Source of the DNA: Gnetum montanum
Lineage: Eukaryota; Streptophyta; Gnetopsida; Gnetales; Gnetaceae
Direction: 5' to 3'
NCBI GenBank assembly: GCA_015680685.1
Contig: MNCI01008033.1
Span: forward strand, 429,159-493,158
Length of the DNA stretch: 64,000 nt
Shown: in pieces, positions 24,065 to 36,200 of the stretch
How the letters are laid out: each line of letters opens with the position of its first letter
Numbering within the stretch: position 1 is the first letter of the stretch
The notes under the pieces: generated by a model
The model's database searches: none
What the model was told of the DNA's origin: nothing
Seen by the model: the letters and a program-made list of their open reading frames with translations, nothing else
Translations under genes and position numbers: made by a program

Positions 24065-25423
24065 CTTACAAGACCTTTCATTTCTACTGATGTCACTATA
24101 CCCCTCAGTGGACATTTTGTAGATACTCTCATCCTAATGTTTAGTGAGGTGGGGCTAGCATAGGAGTGGTTGAGGGGATAGATGTTTGAGAACATCCAGA
24201 TAAACATCATGCATGCAAGTTTTCTTGAAGTCTTCATGGTGCCTAGTACTATTGTCCCGTCTGTGGAGATGCTAAATGTCATTGAATCCTTTGATATAGA
24301 AGTTGATGTGTTCCACACCATAGTGCAAGGCATATTGATTGTCATTGCCATCAATGAGGCTATCTTTCATGACTTGTTTGGTATTCCCACTAATAGAATA
24401 ACAGTTACCACTAAACCAATGAAGGAGGCCAACCATCGTGAAAAAGTTGAGGAGTGGTTTGGTGCTAGCAAGGATCACTCTAAACTTGCTTTTGATAGCT
24501 TTAGGAATTATGATGCAAGGGAGTCCTATCCCTTGTTTAGGTCTTGGGCCTTTCCTAAACTATTGTTGTGAAAGAAGGTAATTGGTATTACATAGTGATG
24601 GATCTTTAATAAGGTCTTGATAGAGGATACTCATTTTAATTGGATTTCTTCCTTGGCTATGGGCCTTAGAGAGGAAATCCTTAAACTGCACGAGAATCCC
24701 TCTACAATAATCCACATGCACTATGCATTTTTTTGCAAGTTATTTAAAGAGGTTTGTGAAATTCTTGGTGGTAAGTAGGAATGGGTTATGGGTGTGCTAG
24801 GACCCAAAACAACTTTCTAAGCCTTGGATAAAACATCTTTATCCAACTATGTAGGCTCAGAACCCACTAGAGGACATGGGAGGTTTGCTATCTATGACCA
24901 CAAAGAATCTTAGTATTAGTCGATTTGAATACCTTGATAACATGGGGGAGGCAACTCTTACATTCCCGATGAACATTCAGAGAGCTCAACAATTGTGTGT
25001 CAAGGCTAATATGGAAGCCAGGGCCTATTTGAAATGGCCAAAAAATGAGCACCTTTAGTGTCAAAGCCATCCTCCAAACAAAAGATCATCTTTAAGATCC
25101 CTTAGATGAGATAATCACAATTATGTTTTAACTATGTTCTTAACATTCTTGACCATGTTATGTCCTATGGCTACATGTGCTAACTTGTTTGACAAGTTAT
25201 GGCTATAGGTCAGTGTTAGAACTTAGCAGCCCAACTTGCCATAATAGAGGAAGAGCAAAGACAAGCAGAGGAGGCACATAGATGTGTAGAGGAGGAGTAG
25301 AGGCATATAGCTTCTATGGTAGAGGAGGAAAAAAGGTGTGTAGAGGAGGCACTCTTACAATAAGATATGGATGATCTAGACATCTTATTCAGCAAGCCAC
25401 TACTTGGGGAGCCTTCAAACAAC

Positions 25424-25467
25424 ATCCTTGATGATGATGATGATGATGAGAATGCAAATGCAAATGC
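25424..25467 (+). repeat. Microsatellites (GAT)n and (AATGCA)n within coding sequence
   Basis: A GAT run encodes an Asp run and is followed by AATGCA repeats encoding Asn-Ala repeats, in frame with the Glu-rich helix before it. Confidence 0.7.
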
Positions 25468-27087
25468 AAATCTAGGCATTCCTATGCTTTACTCATTATT
25501 GCATATGGTTTTATGTTTAATTTCTTAGTTCTTATGATCCAATAATTGTTATACTTATCATAGTTCCTAAGCCATAAGGAGAGGCCTCTACATCCATGTT
25601 TTGCATGAAACCATGGGTAGAGGTCCCAAACAAGATAAAATTCATGCATGAGATGGCAAAGGATATCATTGGTTGGTTGTAACAAATTGCACCAAAGATT
25701 AGTAAGAACTATGTTTTTCTATGAGTTATATTTTATGCTATGCCTACCTTAGATTGTATACCATGTTTATGGTTATATTTTTATTATTTTTAGTGCCATG
25801 CATGGGATCCAACCTAAGACATGGAGTTTGACTCCTTACCTAAGCTTCCTCTTAATGAGACTACCACTAATCTTGCAATTTCATGTGCAAAAGCTTCATA
25901 GGAGATTTAGAGGTTCAACAAATCCCTATATGAACATGTTGTGGTCTGGAAGGTGGAAAATAAAAGGCAAGCCAAAAGAATTTGGGATCTTGAAGAATGT
26001 AATGCCTTTGTGGAAGCCTAAGTGACTAACTTAGAAACCTTAGAAAGCAAGGATATCATGTGGACCTACTACTGGCACATCATCCAAGATAAAGTTTCCC
26101 TCTCCTAGTAGTTGCATGAGTAGAAGATGCAAATGGACTTGATCTCTCGAAAGGCCCAAGATTGGAAGGATTATAATGCTTAGGTCCTAGAGTGGGATAA
26201 GACACAAAAGGATCACTAGTAGAAGTATAAGGTCAATTGGGAGGCATACTTGAAGTGGCTGAAGAGGGAGACAACTGAATAGCAAAAGAGGGATTTGTTT
26301 ATCCAAGGCATTGAGGCTGAGAGTGTTTTCAATCTATTTGAAAGCACTCTCATAGTAGTTGAGTCTCCTACTCTTCATATCACTATAGCTATAGATGAGG
26401 TCTTTATGGCTACAATCTCATGGGAGCCACCATCATGGATGGATGTAGACAAGACCAATATCTTCATAGGCATCAATTTTTGGAATATTGACTAGGCCAA
26501 CATGATGGAAGACTAGATTCTTCAACATTTGGATACAAGCCTTCACCATCTTCCCTGAGAGTTTATAGAGCTAGATTCCCCATAGCTTTGATGATGTTTA
26601 TGTTTTAAGTTTTAGTTTTACATTTGTTTATGTCATGGTTTGGTTATGCTGGTTACTGATTTGTTGTACGTTGTTATGTAACAGGCATTATATGATGTTG
26701 GCAGTCCTAGCAATGCAAGTGATGATGATGATGCACCACCAGATGCATGTTGTGATAGCTTTTGTTGATGATTTTTGGTTTATTTTATTTCATGTTGGAT
26801 GTTGTATGACACATATTGACCAATTCTTGAGTTGTAGACAATTTAATACTCATAGTTTATTGTTTTTATATTTATACTACATAGTGTGGCCATGGCTATA
26901 TATATTATTTTAAAATTTTTTTAAATTTTAAGTTTCAATTTTAGTTTTGGCTATATATGTTGTTAATGACTTTATTACTTTAAGGTTTTATGTTGTAAGA
27001 AAGGCTATGCTGTTGATGGCTATGTTGGCTACGTTGAAAATGGTTAGATTATAAGATTATGAATGGCCATAGGATAAGGGTTACTTG

Positions 27088-27240
27088 CCAGTTTAACACC
27101 ATGGTAGGCCACACATTTATCATCAATTTAAAGTCTCAACAAGTTGCAATGCTAGTTTAAGGCCTTGGTAGGTTGTGGGTTTCCTAGTTTTAGGCCATGG
27201 TGGGCCTTGGGTTTTACTAGTTTTAGGCCATGGTAGACCC
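27088..27240 (+). repeat. 29-bp minisatellite, degenerate copies
   Basis: Five units of the type AGTTTAAGGCCTTGGTAGG start at about 27091, 27126, 27155, 27188 and 27221 (spacing 29-34 bp), in the same orientation as at 13.8 and 17.7 kb. The following 27245-27660 is AT-rich and holds no coding signal that I can see. Confidence 0.6.
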
Positions 27241-27661
27241 TTGTTAAAAGGAAACTTATGTTTTTGATAATTTTCTATTTTAAAAATTTTTATAGGTTTT
27301 TTGAAATTTTTATAGGGTTTTCAATATTTACAACACGTGAAAAAGTAAAGAAAGAGAAACACTCTAATAAATAAAAATGCAAATGAAAGTAAAAAATTAG
27401 GCTACATGCATAAAAGAGTAAAATAAAGTACACAAAAAGCATGACAAGTTAATAAAGAAAATTTATGCTACAGGGCTATTAGTGCATATCATTATATGGT
27501 TGTAAGGGCATTGGGTGAAAGGGTCAAGGTGTACTTAACTTGTGCAGACTCTTCCTAATCTTTGAAAGATTAAAAAATGTGTAAGATATATTCTACACAA
27601 GTTTATATTCAACATCCCCTTTGCTGATGATGTTAAAAGGGAGTTCATACCATAATGCATC

Positions 27662-30300
27662 TCATTGCCCATCATTGTCATTCTTGTCTTTCTTAGGTTT
27701 TTGGATTTCGTGGCTAGGAGTTTCTTTTTGAAACTCCACTTTAGACCTGTGCTTTATATCCACATTGTTAACAACTAGAGACACCATGTTATCACCATGA
27801 ATGATGATTTCACATCCCTCATAAGGAAGGTGAATCTCTTGGTGGATGGATGAGGACATAGCTCATAATTGAGACAACCAAGATCTTTCCAAGATAACAT
27901 TAAACCTTGGCATCTCCTCCATCACTAGGAAATCCATGGTTATGGGGAATTATTCCCCTACCACAAAATCTAAGGAGATAAACCCCTTGACAAAAACCCT
28001 TGATCCATTAAAGGACTTAAGAGCAACTATTGATGTGTGTTGTAGTTTCTCTATCAAGCCAAATCATTCAACGATGGTACATGGAATGATGTTTGTTGCA
28101 GCCTTGTCATCTTCATGCACTCGGTGCACCTTATATTTCCCTAGGTGTATGGTTATGAATAGAGAAGCCTCAATTACTTTTCCATTTTGGAGATTGGCCT
28201 TGATTTTACTATTGTGAAATACTAGTAGTGTTGACTTCTTATCCCTTGGTGAAGGGGGAACCATCACTGAATGGATGGATTTCTTGTTAGTAGGGATGTC
28301 TTCACTAACTAGGATGGAGGTCAACATCCTAACTAGCACTTCATGATGTGTAGTGGAAGTCATGATCAGGTCATATAGGCTCAAAGTTATATTTTTTTGT
28401 TTAAGTAACTATTTAACCTATTCCATCACATTGAGAAAGTTTTTCTTATTGGCCATGGCCTTGTCACCTTGGTTGTGCTTCACTTCCTCCATGCATCCCA
28501 AAATGCGAAAACCTTAGGTTGTTGCTCTTGGGATCTCTCCTCTTTCTTCTAGCTTTGGATTTTGGGATCCTCTTATGACTTGCTTATTAAGGTGGATTGG
28601 GCAGAAGAGGTCATGGGTATATATGATATGGGAGTGGGCTTCAGTGGGCCTACTTCCTATTGTGCCTTAGTCTTCTTGTCACCTTTTTTTTTAGGCTTTT
28701 GCTTATGCTTCTTCCTCTACTTGGTTGAGGCTTTTTGGTTGTTCTCAGTTGTGTTGGAGAAGGAAGTTATGGCATTAGCCACCATGAGAGGCCATTGTTC
28801 GATTGAGGCCTTATTTGGTTCCTTCAAAGGCACTCGTGATAGTACTCTCATGACAAAGGGGAATCTAGAGCTGGTGGAAGTTGAAGAAGCCCTTTCATTG
28901 TGAGGGGGTACTTGAATCAAAAATGGTTCCTTCACAAGTATCTAATTTCCATCTATGTTAAATGTTGATATAATGTATGTATCATTTCTAGCATTCAATA
29001 GGTCCTTATACACCTGCATCGATTGGTTCTATGGTTAAATAAGGTTGGATGCATCTAGAACCAACTCTCCCATATCTATCATCTTCTGCAGGTCATCCTT
29101 TAGTGCAAGGCAGGAGTTTGTGTCATGGCCAAGTAGTTTGTGATAGTGGAAAAAGTGGTCTAACTTAAAGTATTTAGGTAGTTGTGGATCATTCTTTATT
29201 TCTTGAGTGGGATATTTGGCTATCTCACATAGTCCATCATGCTTCTTTTGAAAGCTTCAATCATCTGCTTATATTGAATGCACCTAGTTCTCAACAATTA
29301 GTCCAATAGAAAAGATAGTTTTAATGGTAGCCTAGTATATTTAGACCTATCCTTCCTTTCAAAGTTGGGTTTGATTGTTGTCAATGTGGTGGACCCATAG
29401 GTTGATGGTTGGTTATCTCAGTCATTAGTAGGGGCCTTGGGTGGGTTGGTCCTCGGCCCATGGTTAGTGGTTTTGGCTTCATTGGTTGCTGTCACTACAA
29501 CCATGTTGTTTTGTTTACTCCTCTCATTGTCTCTTCATGTGTGTTAGTTTTTGTATGCCACATAGGTCAGGTCATTGACTAGCCTCCACAACATCCTCTA
29601 TGTTCCTTGTCTAGGAGAATCCTTACCTAAGTATTCGTGTATCAAGATGGTATAGCTTGGATTAAATGAAATTGTTGACCACCCCCTTGAATATAGCCAA
29701 AAGATGAGTTTTAGCTATAGGCTCTAGTATCTCATTTAGTAGATTATTCCACCATTGGATGAACTTCTACACTGGCTCAAGGGATCCTTGCCTGACCTTC
29801 ATTAGTTGGTTAAGTGTAGTATTAGGCTTCAAGTTGTACTTGAGGTGGTTAATGAATTGGGATATGAGGTCTTCAAGGAAGGATATGGATTCTGTTGGTA
29901 GGACATGGCACTAATCAATCACTTTTCCAATCAAGAACATAGGAAAGGTTCTCAGTATAGTGTGTTGCCATGGTTGCAACAACAAGCACTTGGATCAAAA
30001 GGTTATAAGTTGAGCATTGGGATCACCTTCTCCATTATACTTATTGAATTGAGGGATAGGAACTCCAAGAGGAAGTGTCAAGGGTGGAACCATAGGATTG
30101 ATGGGATCATCCTAGTAAAAATACATGATCTTGACACTTTGGAAAGTAGAGGCCTTGAGCCTCTTCGATTCCTCTATTAGATCCTGGATCATCTAGAAGG
30201 CCTAATCTAGGCCCTATGGTGCCCTTGTTGGCTACAAGGTTTGCACAAATGACTATGGTATTTGTTGTGAGACCTATGGCCTCGGTATGGGTTGTAAGAC
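27662..30300 (-). pseudogene. Tat-type gag and protease of G
   Basis: Reading leftward from about 30300: the gag core near 29860-29580 (FIQWWNNLL, then helices). Next is the nucleocapsid-like segment FHYHKLLGHDTNSC at about 29170-29110, matching the Tat/Ogre zinc-knuckle spacing. A basic, serine-rich linker runs 28900-28560. The protease region, about 28384-27850, shows EDDKAATNIIPCTIVE where a DG(S/A)A.NI(I/L)P active site is expected, and then NVILERSWLS for the usual ILGRPWL. The post-protease block SSIHQEIHLPYEG lies at 27859-27790. It is broken by several stops and frame changes. RT does not follow; the 29-bp minisatellite and the antisense gene do. Confidence 0.75.
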
Positions 30301-30309
30301 AAAGGAAAG

Positions 30310-31206
30310 AGGTTGCTTGTATATAGTTGAAACCCTAATATCCATTGTGTAAAGAACCTACAACAAAAACATGATCACAAAAATGATTTGTTGTACTTTA
30401 GAGTTATATAGAAAGCTCACAATATTGAAATGAAAATAAAAAAAAACATCATGGACATTCTTTTACTCTATTCGCATTCCTGAAATGGTAATCAATAATA
30501 GGACATTAGGGCACTAACATCTCTAATGCCCTTGTTGTAGCTTCATGGCAGCAACAGGAGTAGTTTTATAGGCCTAAATGAATTCTGTTATTTTCATCCA
30601 TTCTCCAAGATTTGAAATTTTTTTTTAATGTTGAAAGGAGATTTAAGAATTACAAAAAATATTAGTATTCCTTATGGAAGTTACAATTTTCCCTTGATAT
30701 TTTTAAGGATATAATTACTCATAGGACACTTGCTCACCATGGCATGTATTTCTCAAATTTTTGTAACTTCCTTTGGTTATCTGCTTGATATTGTTACCAA
30801 TAAAACACTTGGTAATCATAGCTCAAATTTTTAGTAACTTCTTATGGAAGTTATAACTCCTAGGATGGTTATAAATTAATATATCTAAATATTTGCAATA
30901 CCCTTAACTTCTCATGATTATTGTAACTACCCTAAGGTTGCTATAAAAGGACCTTCAAGGTAGGGAAAAAAAGGAGATTTGGGGGGTAGAGAGAGAGAGA
31001 GAGAGAGAGAGGGAAGAAGCACCTTGGCAGAAGATTGAAGATTGTAAAGGCATGGCTTGCTAAAGAAATAAATTAAGCTGCATTATTTTAATCCTATGAG
31101 TTCATTTCTTCCTATTTGTTTTAGTTAATTAGCTAATGGTTAAAGTTAAAATCACTAAGGAAAATAATAATAAGAACTAAAGTACATTGTTTTCTTCTAA
31201 TCTAAT
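30310..31206 (+). promoter_or_regulatory. LTR-like promoter block upstream of E gag
   Basis: No gene is seen. Direct and inverted words of the type TTATGGAAGTTA / TAACTTCC recur at 30677, 30766, 30833 and 30845. A TATA box, GCTATAAAAGG, lies at 30940-30950, followed by a (GA)n run and an AATAAA at 31068. The arrangement resembles the U3-R part of an LTR on the plus strand, 260 bp before the gag start of E, but it matches none of the other LTRs here. It could be a solo LTR of another family or the lost 5' end of G or E. Confidence 0.35.
30988..31013 (+). repeat. (GA)n microsatellite
   Basis: A run of about 13 GA dinucleotides lies 40 bp downstream of the TATA box at 30942. Confidence 0.9.
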
Positions 31207-33220
31207 ATGGATTCTTCTCATAGGGGAGATTCTCTACCACCTTTTGAAAGTGGATCCAATCAACAAAGACATGAGGGTCAAAATTGCTAGTGCCTCAACA
31301 ATGCAAAGTGTTCTATACTCATCCAAATGAGTGTATGCCAAACTTCACCTTCATCTTGCAGTAGGATGAATAGATGTGATGGAGGCACATGGAGGGAAAC
31401 ATCATGTTGCCACTCAATCGATCAGTTCCTGTGACACTACAAATTGGGCATCACAGGACTTAATGTTGAATACATTGTGTAGGATCATGACTATAAGGAT
31501 TATCATCCCACTATAGCACAATGCAAGAAAGATCGGTAACATGTAGCTTGTTACATGGCATTGAAGGGGAAATGGTTCACCAACCCCTTGTTCCTACTAG
31601 GCCAAAAGGAAAGTTAGGACCATTTCTCTAGGGGTTCTTAAAACACTAATTCTACTTTCATCTTCTTTGATGAGGGGCCCTTAACCAAAATTTATAGTCC
31701 ACTATAAACAATCCTGGTTCGAGGAAGAATGGGTCCCATGACTATGAAGGCTTCAAGGAAGGGATTCAAGGTAGGAACATGGATTGACAACATGATAATG
31801 ATAAACATGATGATCATGGATGTGACTAAAGTGTGCCAGGTACTATTTTGATGCTAGTCCTTCTTCCTCTTCACCTTCAATGTCCTCATCTTCTTCCTCC
31901 TCTATCTCCAACCAAAGTTGCAAAGGACAAAATCATGATGGAGGTGACTAATAGGATAGAGATGATTATAGGGCCCATTGGACTAGTAGAGACTAGGGAC
32001 ATGGACATTCAAGGGAGGTCCACCACCATGAAAGAAGGGGAAGTAGAGGACATCATAGGTATCATGACCATCACCAAGGCTATAACTATGATGAGTCTTT
32101 ACTTGCAACAAGGAACATGTTGAACATTGTAGATGCCGTGAGGATTCCAACAAGGCATGTGAAAGATAGTAGAATCAAAAGGTTGGATATGAATAATGTC
32201 CCCAAGTTTGAGGGGGATACAACTTAGATCCAAAAAAAATCATCTTTAGTCCTTTCATGATGCTTGTGCTTTGAAAAATGTTGAAAAAAATGGCAAAAAA
32301 TAAAGTTGTTCCCAAGAATGCTCATTAACGAAGCTAAAAGCTGGTATTGGTCCTAAGAACCAGAATCAATCATATGACAGAGTATAAAGTTGAGCTCTTC
32401 AATGATAGGTATCAAATGTACTCTTGATTATCTAATCTAAGGAAGCACATCTAAAGATGGAGATAAGGAACACATGAATCCTTGGATGTGGCCATGGGTA
32501 GATATTACTCTATGTTGCACAGATGCCTAGGCTATTACTTTTCTCAAAGGGAGCAACTTTGCCATATCATAGATGGGCTTTGAACAAAAATGAGAAGGAC
32601 TCTTAGGGCCTATGCCTAGGGGAGACTTTCAAAGCTAAGGGTCCATTTAGTCCAACAGTTGATTGAGTAGATGACCAAAGAATAAGATGAGTTGTGAAAA
32701 AGGAAAAGTGCAAAGGATTACAACTGGGACCCTTCCGTTCACAAAAGGAAGGTTTGATTTTTTGATAATGAGAAGGGGGCATTACTTGATGAAGTGGTGT
32801 AATGTAAACCCTTGCTAATCCAAAAATATGTTTCTAAAATATTGACCAATGTAGATAAAATGTGGAACTCTTTAGATGAGAACTTTCAAAGTGCTATCAA
32901 AGTTACAGAAGAGACCAAAGAGCAAAGTAGTGATCATGATCGAAGGAACATGAAGGAAGCTAAACATGCCCATCAAAGGAATAAGGATAAGGCTATTGTC
33001 ATTGAGGAGGCTGTAGAATTTGAAATAGATGATAATGGCAGGTGTGAGATCTACCAATATGAACATCCTAGGGAATGTTTCCCAATTATGTCACACTTGC
33101 AAGAGTCTGGGATGTATACGGTAAATCCTAGATTGGAAAAAGGCAAGCACCTAGAAGATTGTATTATCCTTAAGGTAACTATAGGTAGTTCCATAAACAA
33201 TAAGCTTATTATTTGAGTTG
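31207..33220 (+). pseudogene. gag of element E
   Basis: The start is MDSSHRGDS, homologous to gag starts in C and F. An N-terminal block with GNIMLPLN and YHPTIAQ (31400-31530) matches B (GSIVLPHEH). A serine run (SSSSSSSI) and an Arg/His-rich linker cover 31850-32100. The capsid-like core starts RLDMNNVPKFEGD (about 32182) and includes FHDACAL, SNLRKHI, YYSMLHRCLGYYFSQREQL and HIIDGL to about 32590. The last part (32812-33216) is open and ends with a zinc-knuckle-like CEIYQYEHPREC, whose second Cys is Tyr. Stops and frameshifts abound. Confidence 0.75.
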
Positions 33221-33239
33221 AGCTCCACCCCAACCTTAT

Positions 33240-36200
33240 AAGCAGTACTAGTAATGGCAGCATCCAAAGTTATGGGGGATGCCACCACTAAGGTAGCAAT
33301 ACCTTTACAGGTAGCTAGATCCATATGGGTACTATGTTCAACAATTGATTTCTTTGCATGACTCTTCTAGTCACACATCTTTTCAACACCACTACTACCC
33401 TCATAAATACTATAGAGATTAATCTCAAAGAGGTGAATCCCCATTTTCTTTTTACCCTCCTCATCTTTCTACACCTATACCTCTATCCTCAACTCAATTG
33501 CCACTAGCTCCATCCATGTAGAGTAAAATTCCTACCCAACCACAACAAAGAAATGCCACAAGGGTTGTTAACTTATAGCCAATTTTACAATCAAGTGGTT
33601 TGAAAAACAAATCATGAAAAAGATGTTTCTTCTAAACCAATACTTCTTCTAAGCCTTCACAGACACCTGCAGTTAATGAACCTACTTCTTCCACATCCTC
33701 TACTACATCATTCAAGAACCCTTCAACCTAAATGACTTCCAAGATGTATATTGTTATGTTGACCCATGCAATTATGGATTAGATTAAGGCTGGCCATCTT
33801 TCCAAGAAAAGGTTTGATCCTGAAAGTCCCCTAATCTACTTGCAAATTGCTAGGAATAAGGCTTGCAAGGCTTTTTTAAACTTAGTTTTTGGTGTGAATT
33901 TGATCTTTCATGAAATGTACAAAGCCTAGAACCTATCTCTACTTAATAAGAGTAACATTTTTTTGAGCTAGAAAATCAATCCATCACTATTCCCTTTAGA
34001 CTGGTGAAGGACATTGTGACCACCATTTGTGGTGGTCTTATCCTACTAAATTCTTGGTGATTCGTGTGGATAATTGTAAAAGAAACTTTCCAATCATCAT
34101 GAAAAGGACTTAGTTGAACACCATAAATGCACAATTGGGAATTAAAGACCTCTCCTTGAAATTTCCAAGAAAAATGAATTTGAAAAGAATAAGAGGAAGT
34201 GCATTCCTTGCATCGCATATAGTGACACAGGGTCAATTGTGTGTAGAAGTTATGGACCATGAAAATCAAATCAATCATAGCATGTACATAGTATGCCAAT
34301 GTGACAAAAATTCAAATGTGCCTATATGTAGTAGCCACAAAATAGGAAGACACCTAGTGGCTAACAACTGAACTTGAAAGTTTCTCAACTCTCTACATGA
34401 AATAAACTAAAGAGCATCATGAGTGCTTACATCAAAAGCATGCACAAGATGGAGAAAATCCATTGCCAACTCTTTGATGAACCTAATGATACCAATTGGG
34501 GAGAGTTGGAGATCCCTAAAAGCTACAACTAGGAGCCTCTTGAGGTGAAAAATCTACCAACTAAAACGGAATATGCTTTCTTAAAAAATGTCATGCTAAT
34601 TATCATCAATGTCAACCTTGCTCCTCTGTAGAAAAAGAAACTGTTGGAGGTGATCAACAAATGTCCATTAGCCTTTTTCTAGTCATATCATGAATTGATT
34701 GGAATTCATTCAATGATATTTCAACATCGCATCTACATAGAAGTCTCCATCAAGCCAAAGAGGTAGCCACAACAATGGTTAAATCCCAAATTGAAGCAAA
34801 TTGTGAAGGAGAAAATTGAACTCCTCAAGGCAAGGTTCATCTATCTCACTGCAGATAGCAAGTGGGTTAGCCCACCTGTGATAGTGCCAAAGAAAGATGG
34901 TAAATGGAGGGTTTGCATTAATTTTAGGTTGTAAAACATGACAATCTACAAAGATTATTTTTGTTGTCATTTTATAACCAGGTGTCGAACACCATTTTTG
35001 GGCATTGTTACTATAGCTTTCTGGATGGTTATAGTGGCTATAACCAAATTTAGATAGCCCTATAGGATCAATCCAAAACAACATTCATGAGTTCTTGGGG
35101 GACGTTTTCATATAGAAATATGTTGTTTGGCCTATGTAATGCCCCCACAAAATTCCAATGTCTTGTTCTAAGCATATTCCAATTGTAGATTAGTAGCAAG
35201 GTGGAAGTCTTCATAGATGACTTCTCCACCTATGGGGCTACATTTGAGCAAGCCTTCAACCATCTTGAGCAAGTGCTGAAAAGGTGTGTGGAGATCAAAC
35301 TTAGGCTCAACTAGTAGAAAATCCTTTTGATGATCCAATAAAGAATTGTTTTGGGACATAAGATATCAGAAAAAGGGATTGAGGTAGACCTTGAAAAAAT
35401 AAGGGTCATCCAAGGAATTACTAGAAAACCATAAATAGTTAAAGATGTGAGGTCATTCCTTGGATACATTGGCTACTACCGGTGATTTATTAAGAATTTT
35501 CCTAAGATCGCTAAACTATTGGTAAAGCTAACAAAGAAGGATGCTACATTTTCTAGATTGAGAAATGTGAATGTACATTCCATATACTGAAGTAAAAGCT
35601 CATAGAAACTCTAATCCAAACCTTTTCACATCAGGATGGATGCTTCCAATTACATCTTGAGAGTTGTCCTCATGTTGTTGGATGATTAGAAACATCCGTA
35701 CAACATCCATTACATGAGTAGAAGCATTGTGGATGCATAGCTAAACTACACTACAATAGAGAAGGAATTGATGGTAGTGGTGTTTGCCTTGGAGAAATTT
35801 AGGAACTATGTGCTTGGATATAAGGTTCCTAATGCAATCTGGTTCCTAATGAATAAACCAATAGTGAGCCCCCATGTCATATGATGGCTTGTGATCTTAT
35901 AGGAATTCAATCTTACCATGGTAGATCCAAAAGGAATCAAGAATGTGGTTGTTAATCATTTGTCTCAATTAAGATGGGACAACAAAGAGGAGGAGATTCT
36001 AGCGTTAGATTAGTTACCTAATGAACTTCTCTTTGTTGGGACTATAACTGAACAAATGCCCACTAAATCCAATAAGTGTGATGACATTCTCACCTATCTT
36101 CTCACTCAACAGATGCCATAAGAGTGGGATCATAGGAAGAAATAATAGTTTCTTCACTAGGAGAAATGCTTCATAAAAATCAAGAGACACTTTTACAAGG

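Larger units (their letters stand above)
21658..26768 (+). pseudogene. Decayed multi-exon gene, antisense to Tat element G
   Basis: I do not recognise the family. A first open stretch (21658-21800, starting MEDQERGQGSRRQIR) follows a TATA box. A long coding block runs about 23110-23585, joined across an intron (23586-23674) to 23675-23978, and across a second (23979-24065) to about 24890. Both joins restore frame. Further coding lies in another frame to about 25080. From 25209 a Glu-rich helix (VEEEKRCVEEAL) leads to an Asp run. Next comes a clean charged helical block in one frame, 25794 to about 26600. A last short exon, 26685-26768, has an acidic end (SDDDDAPPDACC). Acceptors TATAG (ends 25208), TTTTTAG (25793) and GTAACAG (26684) precede the last blocks. 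In-frame stops are mostly TAG. Roughly 21800-23100 looks intronic, with one open stretch at 22406-22618. The location suggests the antisense ORF of Tat elements; a captured host gene is possible. Confidence 0.6.
11414..30310 (-). mobile_element. Tat-type retrotransposon material G, probably composite
   Basis: Minus-strand gag-protease lies at 30.3-27.7 kb and minus-strand RT-RNase H-aRNase H-integrase at 17.4-14.0 kb. Between them lie a plus-strand intron-containing gene and a 190-bp tandem array. In Tat elements an antisense ORF and tandem repeats normally follow integrase, so the order suggests two partly deleted copies or a rearrangement. The same 29-bp minisatellite occurs at 27.1, 17.7 and 13.8 kb, flanking both blocks, and could have mediated it. 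Neither LTR is fully defined. Confidence 0.6.

Noticed and set aside
25216-25479. Minus-strand serine-rich open frame
   Set aside because: Reverse reading of the Glu-rich helix and Asp run of the plus-strand gene.
28562-28903. Plus-strand hydrophobic 113-codon frame
   Set aside because: Opposite strand of the basic, serine-rich gag linker of G, which has the family match.
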